A stretch of 64,000 nucleotides of DNA from Sphingomonadales bacterium (GTDB lineage Bacteria; Pseudomonadota; Alphaproteobacteria; Sphingomonadales; Sphingomonadaceae): NCBI GenBank assembly GCA_009995225.1, contig JAACPW010000006.1, positions 62,001-126,000 of the forward strand. The letters are read 5' to 3'. This document shows, piece by piece, positions 8,979 to 18,473 of the stretch. How positions within the stretch are numbered: the first letter of the stretch is position 1; every line of letters starts with the position of its first letter. Under the pieces are notes generated by a model that saw only the letters and a program-made list of their open reading frames with translations, had not been told where the DNA came from and searched no databases. The translations under genes were made by a program, and so were the position numbers.

Positions 8979-9793
8979 TGCAGCTGTTCTCGTCTTGGAC
9001 GGGCGGCGATTTTCTGCTGGTTTACACGATGTTGCTGGGCCTGGCGACCTTTGCGGCATGGTGGGTGCCGGCGCATTTGCGCGAGCCTGGTCGGCGCGGC
9101 GAATCGGACGATCTGGAAAGCATTGCGCTGCTGGCGGGCGGACGCCGCCGCATGGCCGATTCGCTTCTCGCCGATCTGTATGTCCGCGGCGGGCTGGTGC
9201 CGTGCGAAAAGGGCAGGCTGGCCGTGGTGCAGCGCGATTTGCCCGCCAGCCCTGCTGGTCGTGCACTTCTTGCGAACAATGCCCCGCTCAGCCTGTCTGA
9301 CGCGTACAAGGCGGTCCTTGGCGACGCCGATCGTGTGGCCGCCCGCCTGCGCCGGGCAGGGCTGTTGCTGCGTCCCGAGCAACAGGCGCGTCTTCGTTGG
9401 CTCTCGATCACCCCCCTGGCCGCGCTGTTCATGCTGGGCCTCTATCGCCAGCGCGCCGGGAGTACGGCGGGGGAGCCGACCGGTTTTCTCGTGGTGTTGC
9501 TGATTGTGACGGTTGTTCTGGCGGTCATACGGTTTGCCCGGATTGATCCGCGCACCGCCGCGGGCGTGGCGATTGTGAAAGACCTGCGCGCACAAAATGG
9601 CCGCTCTGCTCGAGCGCCGCGGGCGGAGGAGGCTGCCTTGGCGGTGGCGCTGTTTGGCACAGCCGTGCTGGTCGGCACGCCGTGGGAGCCGGTTCATGCG
9701 ATGCGCAAGAAGGACGGCGATGGCGACGGTGGTGACAGCGATGGTGATGGCGGATCGGGCTGCGGCGGCGGCTGCGGCGGTTGCGGGGGCTGA
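8978..9793 (+). CDS. TIGR04222-type membrane protein with Gly/Cys-rich tail
   Basis: A 271-residue membrane protein. The start MQLFSSWTGGDF is chosen for its tight coupling to the previous stop; an in-frame ATG 24 nt upstream lies inside that gene. There is one helix near residues 12-30 (LLVYTMLLGLATFAAWWV) and a hydrophobic pair near 155-190. The protein ends in an Asp/Gly run and then GCGGGCGGCGG. This layout matches the TIGR04222 family, whose role is not established and which commonly accompanies the GRDP-like protein encoded just upstream. Confidence 0.72.
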   Translation: MQLFSSWTGGDFLLVYTMLLGLATFAAWWVPAHLREPGRRGESDDLESIALLAGGRRRMADSLLADLYVRGGLVPCEKGRLAVVQRDLPASPAGRALLANNAPLSLSDAYKAVLGDADRVAARLRRAGLLLRPEQQARLRWLSITPLAALFMLGLYRQRAGSTAGEPTGFLVVLLIVTVVLAVIRFARIDPRTAAGVAIVKDLRAQNGRSARAPRAEEAALAVALFGTAVLVGTPWEPVHAMRKKDGDGDGGDSDGDGGSGCGGGCGGCGG

Positions 9794-9815
9794 TTTCCCG
9801 GCGTAAGCGCACGCG

Positions 9816-10001
9816 ATGACGAAGCTGCCAGTCGCCGTGGCCCAAGCCGGCCCGATCCCGCTCGATTTCGTAGCCGGAATCGACCTTGCCAAAATTGGCG
9901 AGGCGCTGATCAGCCGTGATACTGACGGGCACCACGCACGGCCGGATGTCTTCGCATTGCGGATGGATATGAGGCCGCCAGACGGAGTGACAAGGTCATG
10001 A
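9816..10001 (+). pseudogene. Nitrilase remnant with a large internal in-frame deletion
   Basis: A 61-residue open frame. Its first 18 residues, MTKLPVAVAQAGPIPLDF, look like the first beta strand and helix of a nitrilase. The remainder, with IDLAKIGEAL, DGHHARPDVF and a VDxRP-like RMDMRPP, looks like the C-terminal end of aliphatic and aryl nitrilases (GHYARPDVF). About 250 middle residues, with the catalytic Glu, Lys and Cys, are missing, so it cannot be an active nitrilase. Its stop overlaps the next ATG by 4 nt. Assignment rests on motif recognition only. Confidence 0.6.
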
Positions 10002-10420
10002 GCCAGGCAGCATCCCAAGCGCGCACCGCGGTCATTAGGGTGGAACGTGCCCCTGACGAGCCGTTCATCCCGGTTGGCGTAACCGCTGTCATAACGACTT
10101 TGCTCATTGTGGCGCTGATTTCGTGGCTGGCGGCGCGATATCTGAACTGGGCCGTGGCACCGCGCAGATTCCGACTGCGGGTGGCGGTTGCAGGCGCGTT
10201 ACCAGTCGGCATTCTGATTGCACTGATCCTGGCCGCGAGGTTCTCGAATGAGGGGAGCTTTGCTGCGGCTGTCAGTTCATTGGCGAGGATATCATACGGA
10301 GGATGGCTCCTCATGCTTGCCATGCTGATCACAGGTGTCGCGGTATCTTGGAGCACGGCGCGGCGGCGACGGAACCGTGATGCGCGCAAGGTCAGTGCCG
10401 CTCTTGAGGTGTTCCAATGA
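9998..10420 (+). CDS. Hypothetical three-helix membrane protein
   Basis: A 140-residue protein not assigned to a known family. Three hydrophobic segments are visible, near residues 27-48 ([20 protein letters not shown]), 62-82 and 97-118, followed by a basic [10 protein letters not shown] end. Its ATG overlaps the nitrilase remnant and its TGA overlaps the trmD ATG, each by 4 nt, so it is translated as part of the operon. It is the last gene of the block inserted between rimM and trmD. Confidence 0.65.
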   Translation: MSQAASQARTAVIRVERAPDEPFIPVGVTAVITTLLIVALISWLAARYLNWAVAPRRFRLRVAVAGALPVGILIALILAARFSNEGSFAAAVSSLARISYGGWLLMLAMLITGVAVSWSTARRRRNRDARKVSAALEVFQ

Positions 10421-11178
10421 CCTTCGCCGCCACCATCCTCACCCTCTACCCGGAGATGTTCCCCGGTCCACTCGGCGTGTCGCTCGCCGGCCGTGCCATG
10501 GCCGAGGGCAAGTGGGCCTGCGAGACGGTGCAGATCCGCGATTTCGCCACCGACAAGCACCGCACCGTCGATGATACGCCTGCGGGCGGCGGGGCGGGGA
10601 TGGTGCTCAAGTGCGATGTGCTGGCGCGGGCTATGGACAGCGCGCCTGCCGCCGGTCGCCCCATTCTCGCCATGACCCCGCGTGGTCGCCCCATCACGCA
10701 AGCCCGCATTCGCGAACTCGCAGCAGGCCCCGGCGTCATCATCCTGTGCGGACGGTTTGAAGGCTTCGACGAGCGCCTGTTCGAGGCCCGGCCCGCAATC
10801 GAGCAGGTCAGCCTTGCCGACGTTGTTCTCTCCGGCGGCGAGATGGCGGCGCTCACCATCCTTGATGCTTGCATTCGGCTGCTTCCCGGCGTAATGGGCG
10901 CGCCTTCCAGCGGGGATGACGAGAGCTTTGAACAAAGCCTTCTCGAATACCCGCACTATACCCGACCTCAGCAATGGGAAGGGCGCACGATCCCCGAAGT
11001 GCTGCGATCGGGGGATCATGCGAAGATCGCTGCTTGGCGCAAGGCAAGGAGCGAGGAAGACACACGGTTACGCAGGCCGGACTTGTGGGGGCGCTATGAG
11101 GGCGCTCGGGTCCAGCCTGCCTCTGGCGCGCGGCGTGAACGAAGGAACGCAGGTCATGAACCTGATTCAACAGATTGA
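10417..11178 (+). CDS. trmD: tRNA (guanine(37)-N1)-methyltransferase
   Basis: TrmD methylates G37 next to the anticodon in several tRNAs and prevents +1 frameshifting; the methyl donor is S-adenosylmethionine. The 253-residue protein has the N-terminal [14 protein letters not shown], the [12 protein letters not shown] loop, [10 protein letters not shown] and the trefoil-knot region [16 protein letters not shown], all hallmarks of TrmD. The last 23 bp overlap the rplS start in another frame. It belongs to the rpsP operon, here separated from rimM by four genes. Confidence 0.97.
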   Translation: MTFAATILTLYPEMFPGPLGVSLAGRAMAEGKWACETVQIRDFATDKHRTVDDTPAGGGAGMVLKCDVLARAMDSAPAAGRPILAMTPRGRPITQARIRELAAGPGVIILCGRFEGFDERLFEARPAIEQVSLADVVLSGGEMAALTILDACIRLLPGVMGAPSSGDDESFEQSLLEYPHYTRPQQWEGRTIPEVLRSGDHAKIAAWRKARSEEDTRLRRPDLWGRYEGARVQPASGARRERRNAGHEPDSTD

Positions 11179-11524
11179 AGCTGAAGAAATCGCCAAGTCC
11201 GGCAAGGACATCCCGACATTCCGTGCAGGCGACACCGTCCGCGTCGGCGTGAAGGTTAAGGAAGGCAACCGTGAGCGTGTTCAGAACTACGAAGGCGTCG
11301 TGATCGCCCGTTCGAACCGCGGCATGGGTTCGAACTTCACCGTACGCAAGATGAGCTTCGGCGAAGGCGTCGAGCGCGTTTTTCCGCTCTACTCGCCGAT
11401 CGTCGAAAGCATCACCGTGGTCCGCCGCGGCGTGGTGCGTCGTGCCAAGCTCTATTACCTGCGCGGCCGCACCGGCAAGAGCGCACGTATCGTCGAGCGC
11501 CGCGACTTCGCGCCCAAGGCGTAA
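11156..11524 (+). CDS. rplS: 50S ribosomal protein L19
   Basis: L19 sits at the interface between the 30S and 50S subunits. The start [18 protein letters not shown] matches the family; longer in-frame starts would lie deep within trmD. The 122-residue protein has [18 protein letters not shown] and [17 protein letters not shown], diagnostic for L19. It overlaps trmD by 23 bp and is followed by a terminator, closing the operon. Confidence 0.97.
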   Translation: MNLIQQIEAEEIAKSGKDIPTFRAGDTVRVGVKVKEGNRERVQNYEGVVIARSNRGMGSNFTVRKMSFGEGVERVFPLYSPIVESITVVRRGVVRRAKLYYLRGRTGKSARIVERRDFAPKA

Positions 11525-11548
11525 GGCTTCTCCAGCCATTGAATTTGC

Positions 11549-11579
11549 AAAGGGCGGTGCCGCAAGGCGCCGCCCTTTT
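11549..11579 (+). terminator. Rho-independent terminator of the rpsP-rplS operon
   Basis: About 25 nt past the rplS stop, AAAGGGCGGTGCC pairs with GGCGCCGCCC across a GCAA tetraloop and is followed by four T residues. It is the clearest intrinsic terminator in the window. Confidence 0.85.
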
Positions 11580-11668
11580 CGTTTGCGCCTCTTGCCAATC
11601 CGGCTCGCCGTTGCGAGGACAGGCACGCGCCGCGTGTGGGCGGTTCGCGATGATGAGGTGAGCTTTGG

Positions 11669-13915
11669 ATGCGTTCGGTTCTTGCTGCTGTTGCCCTGTC
11701 CCTGTCGACGTGCCTGACCAGTCCCGTTTGGGCGCAGGACGCGGCGATGCCTGATACCGCCCCCACGCTGTCCTTCGAACGGGTCTTCGCTTCCCCCGGC
11801 CTTGATGGCCCTGCGCCGCGACAGGTCAAGCTGGCCCCCGATGGCCGTTATCTCACGCTGCTGCGCAATCGTGCGGATGATCGCGAGCGGTACGATCTGT
11901 GGGGCTATGACATCGAAAGCCGCGGATGGCGGATGCTGGTGGATTCGGAAAAGCTTGGATCGGGCCGCGAACTCTCCGAAGACGAAAAGATGCAGCGCGA
12001 GCGCGCCCGCGTCGGCAGCCTGAAGGGGATCATTTCCTATCAGTGGGCCAGCGATGGGTCCGGCGTGCTGGTGCCGCTGGATGGCGATCTGTTCCTGGCA
12101 AAGCTAGATGGCACCGTTACCCAGCTCACCGATACAGAAGGCACCGAACTCAATCCCAAACTGTCGAGCATTGGCGGCTATGTCAGCTTCGTGCGCGACC
12201 GGCGTTTGTGGACGGGTCCGGTCGGGGCAGAGGCGCAGCCGATCACGCCTGCGGGAGAGGCGGAAGCGATCCGCTGGGGCGAGGCCGAATTCGTCGCGCA
12301 GGAAGAAATGGCGCGGCTTTCAGGCTATTGGTGGTCGCCTGATGACAGCCGCATTGTCGTCCAGCGCACCGATGAAGCCAGCGTCGGCATCGTCACCCGC
12401 GCGGCTATCGGCGCGACCGGGACCAAGGTGTTCGATCAACGCTATCCGGCGGCAGGCACGGATAATGCGGTGGTCGAACTGTTCGTGATGAACCCGGATG
12501 GCTCGGGCAGCGTGAAAGTCGACCTCGGCCCCAATCTCGACATCTACGTCGCCCGCGTCGATTGGGCGCCCGATGGCAGCGCGATCTATGTGCAGCGGCA
12601 GAACCGCGCGCAGACGAAGACCGATATGCTCAAGGTTGATCCTGCCACAGGGGCGAGCACGGTATGGTTCACCGAAAACGCTGCACGGCCGGATTACTGG
12701 GTGAATCTTTCCGACAATTACCGCTTTCTCAAGGATGGCTCCTTGCTGTGGTGGTCCGAACGGGACGGGTACGGCCATTTCTACCGCTACGCAGGTGGGC
12801 AGTGGCAGCAGCTTACGGACGGCACGTCATCGACGACCAGCCTTGTGGGCGTGGACGAGGCCGCGGGCACCTTCACCTATCAGGCCACCGCCGACGTGCT
12901 GACCCAGCAGATTTACCGCGCAAGGTTGGACGCGACGGGGGAGGCTGAGTTGCTCACCGATCCCGCCTTCACCAACTCCGCGAGCATGGATGGAGCGGGC
13001 CGGTTGCTATACGTGACCCGTTCAAACCCCGCACAGCCGCCGCAGTCCTATCTGGCAATGCCGGACGGCAAGCGCGTCGCGTGGATCGAGGAAAACAAGG
13101 TCGCGGGCGATCACCCCTATGCGTCCTTCCTGGCGAGCCATGTGACGCCGGAATACGGCACGATCCCCGCCGAAGACGGCACACCGCTGCACTGGATGAT
13201 GCTCAAGCCAGCCATGGAGCCGGGTAAGCGTTACCCGGTGTTCTTCAGCCATTACGGCGGGCCGGGGCCGCAGATGGTTACGAAGGGCTGGGGCGGGGCG
13301 CTGGCGCAGTTCATCGTCGACAAGGGCTATATCTACTTCGTGCTCGACAATCGCGGCTCGGCCAACCGGGGGGTGGATTTCGAACAACCGCTTTACCGCG
13401 CCATGGGCACCGCCGAAGTGCGGGACCAGAAGGCAGGCGCGGAATATCTCAAGACTCTCGATTTCGTCGATCCGGCCAAGATCGCGATCTACGGCTGGTC
13501 GTATGGCGGTTATATGACGCTCAAGCAGCTGGAGGCCGATCCTGGCCTTTATGCCGCGGGAATCTCTGGTGCGCCGGTCACGCGGTGGGAGCTCTACGAC
13601 ACGCACTACACCGAACGCTACATGGGCGATCCCCGCGAAGTGCCCGAAGCCTACGAGAAGGCCAGCGCCATCCCCTATGCCTCCAAGATCAGCGATCCTT
13701 TGCTGCTAATTCACGGCATGGCGGATGACAATGTCGTGTTCGAAAACTCGTCTGAACTGATCTCGGTGCTTCAGGAAAGCAACACGCCGTTCGAGATGAT
13801 GCTCTATCCCGGTTACACTCACCGCGTCTCGGGCGAGAAAATCGGGCCACATGTGTGGAACTCGATCATGCGCTTTCTGGCAGCCCACAAGGTGACGCCG
13901 CCTGTAGGCGACTGA
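11669..13915 (+). CDS. S9 family prolyl oligopeptidase / dipeptidyl-peptidase IV-like, exported
   Basis: A 748-residue serine peptidase with a Sec signal peptide (cleavage near VWAQD, residue 22), so periplasmic or surface-bound. The N-terminal two thirds form the DPP-IV beta-propeller, including the QEEMARLSGYWWSPDD stretch whose glutamates bind the substrate N-terminus in DPP-IV enzymes. The C-terminal hydrolase has GWSYGG with the nucleophile near residue 611, an acid in MADDNVVF and the histidine in GYTHR. Such enzymes release N-terminal X-Pro or X-Ala dipeptides. It stands alone after the rplS terminator. Confidence 0.93.
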   Translation: MRSVLAAVALSLSTCLTSPVWAQDAAMPDTAPTLSFERVFASPGLDGPAPRQVKLAPDGRYLTLLRNRADDRERYDLWGYDIESRGWRMLVDSEKLGSGRELSEDEKMQRERARVGSLKGIISYQWASDGSGVLVPLDGDLFLAKLDGTVTQLTDTEGTELNPKLSSIGGYVSFVRDRRLWTGPVGAEAQPITPAGEAEAIRWGEAEFVAQEEMARLSGYWWSPDDSRIVVQRTDEASVGIVTRAAIGATGTKVFDQRYPAAGTDNAVVELFVMNPDGSGSVKVDLGPNLDIYVARVDWAPDGSAIYVQRQNRAQTKTDMLKVDPATGASTVWFTENAARPDYWVNLSDNYRFLKDGSLLWWSERDGYGHFYRYAGGQWQQLTDGTSSTTSLVGVDEAAGTFTYQATADVLTQQIYRARLDATGEAELLTDPAFTNSASMDGAGRLLYVTRSNPAQPPQSYLAMPDGKRVAWIEENKVAGDHPYASFLASHVTPEYGTIPAEDGTPLHWMMLKPAMEPGKRYPVFFSHYGGPGPQMVTKGWGGALAQFIVDKGYIYFVLDNRGSANRGVDFEQPLYRAMGTAEVRDQKAGAEYLKTLDFVDPAKIAIYGWSYGGYMTLKQLEADPGLYAAGISGAPVTRWELYDTHYTERYMGDPREVPEAYEKASAIPYASKISDPLLLIHGMADDNVVFENSSELISVLQESNTPFEMMLYPGYTHRVSGEKIGPHVWNSIMRFLAAHKVTPPVGD

Positions 13916-13932
13916 CGGGAAACATAGCTATT

Positions 13933-14023
13933 CGTTATGCTGAACTTGTTTCAGCATCCATCTCGCACCATAGAGCAGCGGCGCGAGCCGCGGGATGGAC
14001 TCTGAAACACGTTCAGGGTGACG
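13933..14023. repeat. Palindromic intergenic repeat, paired-arm copy
   Basis: The left arm (CGTTATGCTGAAC then TTTCAGCATCCATC) and the right arm (GGATGGACTCTGAAAC then GTTCAGGGTGACG) are imperfect reverse complements of each other, separated by about 25 nt. A single arm of the same element occurs at 59425-59459. It lies between the S9 peptidase gene and asd, outside coding sequence. It looks like a REP-type mobile or structural repeat. Confidence 0.6.
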
Positions 14024-14051
14024 ACCTGTGAAAAAATTGTCAGGAGTTTCT

Positions 14052-15077
14052 ATGGGTTACCGGGTGGCAGTGGTCGGCGCGACCGGCAATGTCGGGCGCG
14101 AGATTATGCAGGTTCTCGCCGAGCGCGAGTTTCCGTGTGACGAGGTGGCCGCGGTCGCCTCGAGCCGCTCGGTCGGCAGCGAGGTCGAATTCGGTGACAC
14201 CGGCAAGATGCTCAAGTGCAAGAATATCGAGCATTTCGATTGGGCTGGCTGGGACATCGCGCTGTTCGCGGCGGGCTCCGGCCCGGCCAAGGAATATGCC
14301 CCCAAGGCGGCGGCTGCCGGGTGCATCGTGATCGACAATTCCTCGCTCTACCGGATGGACCCGGACGTGCCGCTGGTGGTGCCGGAGGTGAACCCCGATG
14401 CGATCGACGGCTACACCGCACGCAACATCATCGCCAACCCCAACTGCTCGACCGCGCAGTTGGTCGTCGCGCTGAAACCGCTGCACGATTTTGCCACGAT
14501 CAAACGCGTGGTCGTCTCGACCTATCAATCGGTCTCCGGCGCGGGCAAGGCGGGCATGGACGAACTGTTCCAGCAAAGCCGCGCGATTTTCGTGGGTGAT
14601 CCGGTGGAGCCATCCAAGTTCACCAAGCAGATCGCCTTCAACGTGATCCCGCACATCGACAGCTTCCTTGATGATGGTTCGACGAAGGAAGAATGGAAGA
14701 TGGTGGTCGAAACCAAGAAGATCCTCGATCCCAAGATCAAATTGAACGCCACCTGCGTGCGCGTGCCGGTGTTCGTCGGCCACTCCGAAGCGGTCAACAT
14801 CGAGTTCGAGAACGAAATCTCGGCAGAGCAGGCGATGGACATCCTGCGCGAGGCGCCCGGCGTGATGCTGATCGATAAGCGCGAGGATGGCGGTTACATC
14901 ACCCCGGTCGAATGCGTTGGTGACGCGGCGACCTTCATCAGCCGCGTGCGCGAGGACCCGACGGTGGAGAACGGTATCACGCTGTGGTGCGTGTCCGATA
15001 ATCTGCGCAAGGGCGCGGCCTTGAACGCGGTGCAGATCGCCGAATTGCTTGGGCGTCGCCACCTGAAGAAAGGGTGA
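14052..15077 (+). CDS. asd: Aspartate-semialdehyde dehydrogenase
   Basis: Asd reduces aspartyl phosphate to the semialdehyde with NADPH, the branch point to lysine/diaminopimelate, threonine and methionine. The start MGYRVAVVGATGNVG follows a CAGGAG ribosome site 5 nt upstream; a GTG 24 nt earlier is less likely. The 341-residue protein has the NADP-binding GATGNVGRE, the catalytic cysteine in NPNCST (about residue 132) and HSEAVNIEFE. Length is normal. A lipoprotein gene follows 5 bp downstream. Confidence 0.96.
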   Translation: MGYRVAVVGATGNVGREIMQVLAEREFPCDEVAAVASSRSVGSEVEFGDTGKMLKCKNIEHFDWAGWDIALFAAGSGPAKEYAPKAAAAGCIVIDNSSLYRMDPDVPLVVPEVNPDAIDGYTARNIIANPNCSTAQLVVALKPLHDFATIKRVVVSTYQSVSGAGKAGMDELFQQSRAIFVGDPVEPSKFTKQIAFNVIPHIDSFLDDGSTKEEWKMVVETKKILDPKIKLNATCVRVPVFVGHSEAVNIEFENEISAEQAMDILREAPGVMLIDKREDGGYITPVECVGDAATFISRVREDPTVENGITLWCVSDNLRKGAALNAVQIAELLGRRHLKKG

Positions 15078-15082
15078 GATCG

Positions 15083-15649
15083 ATGCGGTTTGCTTTTCTG
15101 GCTGTGACCTGTGCTCTGGCTTTGACAGGCTGCGACAATGGCGACGTCCCCAGCCCTGCCGAGCGTCAGCAGGGCGAGGCGGCGCAGGCTCCGGTGGCGA
15201 CTGACCGTGTCGAACTGCGCGGCGATGGGCTGTCAGCCGGTTCTGAATCCTTTTATTTTGCTGCCGGACAGGCGGAAGTCGAAGGCGCGCTGGCCAAGAC
15301 GCTGGGCGCGTCGTTCCGATCAGGCCAAAATGCCGAATGCGGGGCGGGGCCAATCACTTTCACCGATTTTGCAGGCGGTTTGACAGCCCATTTCCAGCAA
15401 GGGCGGCTGGTGGGCTGGAACTGGCACGCCCCGCAGGACGGCGATGCCGCGCCCACCGGCACGGTCGGTCTGTCAGGCGATGTGCAAGTCGGATCGGCGC
15501 GGGCCGCGGTCGAGGCGGCAACGGGCTTCGCGCTTGTCGAAGGCAGCACGCTGGGCGAGGAATTCGCGCTTGGCAGCAAGATCGGCGGGTTCATTGCGGG
15601 TGACAGGGTCGAGATGCTGTATGCCGGGACGCAGTGCTTCTTCCGGTGA
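15083..15649 (+). CDS. Predicted lipoprotein, unknown function
   Basis: A 188-residue protein with a lipoprotein signal ending in the lipobox LTGC (about residues 14-17). The mature chain starts DNGDVPSPAERQQGE. The rest has no motif I recognise; it ends in two-cysteine context (ECGAG, TQCFFR) that could form a disulphide. An alternative GTG start 9 nt upstream overlaps the asd stop; the ATG is preferred because AAAGGG lies 8 nt before it and gives a normal signal peptide. It probably shares the asd transcript. Confidence 0.72.
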   Translation: MRFAFLAVTCALALTGCDNGDVPSPAERQQGEAAQAPVATDRVELRGDGLSAGSESFYFAAGQAEVEGALAKTLGASFRSGQNAECGAGPITFTDFAGGLTAHFQQGRLVGWNWHAPQDGDAAPTGTVGLSGDVQVGSARAAVEAATGFALVEGSTLGEEFALGSKIGGFIAGDRVEMLYAGTQCFFR

Positions 15650-15656
15650 TCGCCGC

Positions 15657-16418
15657 ATGACCCACGTGACCGACCATTTTGCCAGCTTTGACGGCACCCG
15701 TCTTGCAATCCACACCGAGGGCGAGGGCCGCCCGGTGGTCCTGCTTCATGGGCTGTTTTCCTCGGCGCAGATGAACTGGATCAAGCGGGGCCACGGCACG
15801 CGGCTTGCGGCGGCGTGGTTCCGAGCGATCATGATGGACTTTCGGGTGCACGGGACAAGCGAGGCGCCGCAGGACGCCAGCGCCTATCCTCCCGGCGTGC
15901 TGGTTCGCGACGTCGCCGCATTGGTGGATCATCTGGGCCTTGAGCCGCGCGGCTTCGATCTGGTGGGCTTTTCGCTGGGTGCGCGCACTGCGATGCACGC
16001 GGTGGGTTACGGCATCCTTGAACCACGGCGTCTGGCGATCTGCGGCATGGGCGTCGCGGGTCTTTCGCAGTGGGAGCGGCGGGCGGCGCATTTTAAGCGA
16101 GTGATCGACGAATTCGATACGATCAAGCCCGGCGACCCCGCCTACACCGCGCGCACCTTCCTGAAATCGCAAGGTGTTGACCGGGTTGCGGCGCGCTTGT
16201 TGCTCGATGCGATGGAAGACTTCGATATGGCGCGCCTCTCGGCCATCACGATGCCCACCGCGCTGATCTGCGGCGATGAGGATGACGATAACGGCTCGGC
16301 CGAAGAGCTCGCCGCGCTTTTGCCGGACGCGGAATATATTGCGGTGCCCGGCACGCATCTCAACAGTGTGACCAAGCCGGAACTTGGCGACGCCATCACC
16401 CGTTTCCTCTCGGAATGA
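15657..16418 (+). CDS. Alpha/beta hydrolase
   Basis: A 253-residue cytoplasmic alpha/beta-fold hydrolase. VVLLHGLFSS marks the oxyanion loop, MMDFRVHGTS the second strand, VGFSLGAR (about residues 105-112) the nucleophile elbow, ICGDEDDDN the acid region and VPGTHLNSV the histidine. The open frame extends upstream into the lipoprotein gene, but homology starts at MTHVTDHFASFDG, 8 bp after that gene. No substrate can be inferred. Confidence 0.85.
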   Translation: MTHVTDHFASFDGTRLAIHTEGEGRPVVLLHGLFSSAQMNWIKRGHGTRLAAAWFRAIMMDFRVHGTSEAPQDASAYPPGVLVRDVAALVDHLGLEPRGFDLVGFSLGARTAMHAVGYGILEPRRLAICGMGVAGLSQWERRAAHFKRVIDEFDTIKPGDPAYTARTFLKSQGVDRVAARLLLDAMEDFDMARLSAITMPTALICGDEDDDNGSAEELAALLPDAEYIAVPGTHLNSVTKPELGDAITRFLSE

Positions 16419-16440
16419 GCGGTGCGGGTTGATTCCCGCT

Positions 16441-16464
16441 GCGCAGGGGTTCAAACCCCTTCGC
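16441..16464. repeat. Inverted repeat downstream of the hydrolase
   Basis: GCGCAGGGGTTC is followed directly by AAACCCCTTCGC, an imperfect palindrome with 10 of 12 bases paired. It lies between the hydrolase stop and the M2 peptidase start. No T-run follows, so it is either a weak terminator or a regulatory site for the peptidase gene. Confidence 0.4.
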
Positions 16465-16495
16465 ATTGTCACATGACTAACGGGACGTATTGCTG

Positions 16496-18352
16496 ATGAA
16501 TTTTGCTGCCCACCTCCTGCGCGGTGCGACCGCTGCGCTGGCCATCGCTGTTGCTGTGCCGCTTGCCGCGCAAGACAACGCCGCTCCGGCCGAAGCCGCT
16601 GCCCCCTATCCCGAGACGCCAGAGGGCGCGAAGGCATGGATCGCCGCCGTCGAAGCGGATTTCGCCGCGTTCTCCAAGGAATACAGCCATATCTCATGGG
16701 TTAACGCGACTTACATCAACCACGATACCGATACGCTTGCGGCAAAGTATGGCGCGGATCTGACGCTGAAGCAGGTCGCCTATGCCAACGAGGCTGCGCG
16801 CTATGCCAAGATCGCAGGGCTTGATGCCGAGACCACGCGCAAGCTTGATATGCTGCGCAACTCCATCTCGCTGCCTGCACCGAACCGTCCCGGTGCAGCC
16901 GAGGAACTCAACGACATCGCCACGCGTCTTGGCTCGGCCTATGGGCGCGGCAGGGGGACGCTGAACGGCGAGCCGATCAATGGCAGCGATATCGAAGCCG
17001 AGATGGGCAATCTCGAACGCACGCCCGAAGAGCTGAAAGAAATGTGGGCGAGCTGGCACGACAATGTCGGTGCGCCGATGCGGGAGGACTACACCCGCAT
17101 GACCGCGCTCGCCAATGAAGGCGCCAAGGAATTGGGCTTTGCCGATTTCGGCGCGATGTGGCGTTCGGGCTACGACATGAGCCCGGAGCAATTCGCTGGC
17201 GAGACGGAGCGGATGTGGCAGGAAGTGAAGCCGCTTTACATCGCGCTGCACACCTATGTCCGCGGCAAGCTGAACGACAAATACGGCGATGCCGTGCAGC
17301 CGCGCACCGGCCCGATCCGCGCCGACCTGCTTGGCAATATGTGGGCGCAGGAATGGGGCAACATCTACCCCGTGGTGGCCCCGGAAGGCGCGGGCGATAT
17401 CGGCTATGACCTGACCGATCTGATCGCGCAGAAAGATCTCGACGCGATCAAGATGACCAAGATGGGCGAGCAGTTCTTCTCCTCCCTCGGCTTTGATCCG
17501 CTGCCCGAAACCTTCTGGGAGCGCAGCCAGTTTGTGAAGCCTGCCGACCGTGAAGTGGTGTGCCACGCCTCGGCCTGGAACCTCGACAATGTCGACGATC
17601 TGCGCATCAAGATGTGCATCAAGCCCAATGCGGACGATTTCACCACCATCCATCACGAACTGGGCCACAACTACTACCAGCGCGCTTACAACAAGCAGGA
17701 CTATCTGCATCTGACCGGCGCGAATGACGGCTTCCATGAAGCCATCGGGGACATGATCGCGCTGTCGATCACGCCGGAATATCTGGTGCAGATCGATCTG
17801 CTCGATGCCAAGGATGTGCCGAGCGCCGACAAGGACATTGGCCTGTTGCTGCGTCAGGCGATGGACAAGGTCGCCTTCCTTCCGTTCGGCCTGCTGCTGG
17901 ATCGTTACCGCTGGGGCCTGTTCGACGGTTCAATCCCCGAAGCCGCCACCAACACCGGCTGGAACGATCTGCGCCGCGATTATCAGGGTGTCGTGCCGCC
18001 GGTGGAGCGTGATCCTGCCGGTTTTGATGCAGGCGCAAAATATCACATTCCCGGCAACGTCTCGTACACCCGCTACTTCCTTGCGCGGTTGTTGCAGTTC
18101 CAGTTCTACAAGGCGGCGTGCGACACCGCCGGGTGGGAAGGGCCGCTGCACCGCTGTTCGTTCTACGGCAACAAGGATGTCGGCGCGAAGCTGGATGCAA
18201 TGCTGGAAATGGGTGCGTCAAAGCCCTGGCCCGACGCGCTGGAAGCCTTCACGGGCGAGCGTCAGATGAACGGCACCGCGTTGGTCGAATACTTCGCGCC
18301 GCTGATGACGTGGCTTGAGGAGCAGAACAAGGGCGAGGTCGCCGGTTGGTAA
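16496..18352 (+). CDS. M2 family peptidyl-dipeptidase (ACE-like), exported
   Basis: A 618-residue metallopeptidase of the angiotensin-converting-enzyme family, which removes C-terminal dipeptides. A signal peptide ends near LAAQD (residue 24), so it is periplasmic. The zinc site is complete: HELGH at residues 387-391 and the third ligand in HEAIGD about residue 415. The N-terminal region with [12 protein letters not shown] and the C-terminal [18 protein letters not shown] match the family. I start at ATG; a TTG two codons earlier is also open. It is preceded by an inverted repeat. Confidence 0.94.
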   Translation: MNFAAHLLRGATAALAIAVAVPLAAQDNAAPAEAAAPYPETPEGAKAWIAAVEADFAAFSKEYSHISWVNATYINHDTDTLAAKYGADLTLKQVAYANEAARYAKIAGLDAETTRKLDMLRNSISLPAPNRPGAAEELNDIATRLGSAYGRGRGTLNGEPINGSDIEAEMGNLERTPEELKEMWASWHDNVGAPMREDYTRMTALANEGAKELGFADFGAMWRSGYDMSPEQFAGETERMWQEVKPLYIALHTYVRGKLNDKYGDAVQPRTGPIRADLLGNMWAQEWGNIYPVVAPEGAGDIGYDLTDLIAQKDLDAIKMTKMGEQFFSSLGFDPLPETFWERSQFVKPADREVVCHASAWNLDNVDDLRIKMCIKPNADDFTTIHHELGHNYYQRAYNKQDYLHLTGANDGFHEAIGDMIALSITPEYLVQIDLLDAKDVPSADKDIGLLLRQAMDKVAFLPFGLLLDRYRWGLFDGSIPEAATNTGWNDLRRDYQGVVPPVERDPAGFDAGAKYHIPGNVSYTRYFLARLLQFQFYKAACDTAGWEGPLHRCSFYGNKDVGAKLDAMLEMGASKPWPDALEAFTGERQMNGTALVEYFAPLMTWLEEQNKGEVAGW

Positions 18353-18473
18353 AGTTAGCAGATGGTCGCTCGCTGCCCGTGCCAGCATTGCCACTCTTAA
18401 ATCATGGCGATCACAGCACGGGACAAGTGGCAGAAACGCTGACTGAACTCTGGCGAAAATGGGCAAAGGGAAA

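Noticed and set aside
7395..9266. A 623-codon minus-strand open frame across rpsP, rimM and the GRDP gene
   Set aside because: Covers three well-supported plus-strand genes and has shadow-like Arg/His/Ala composition.
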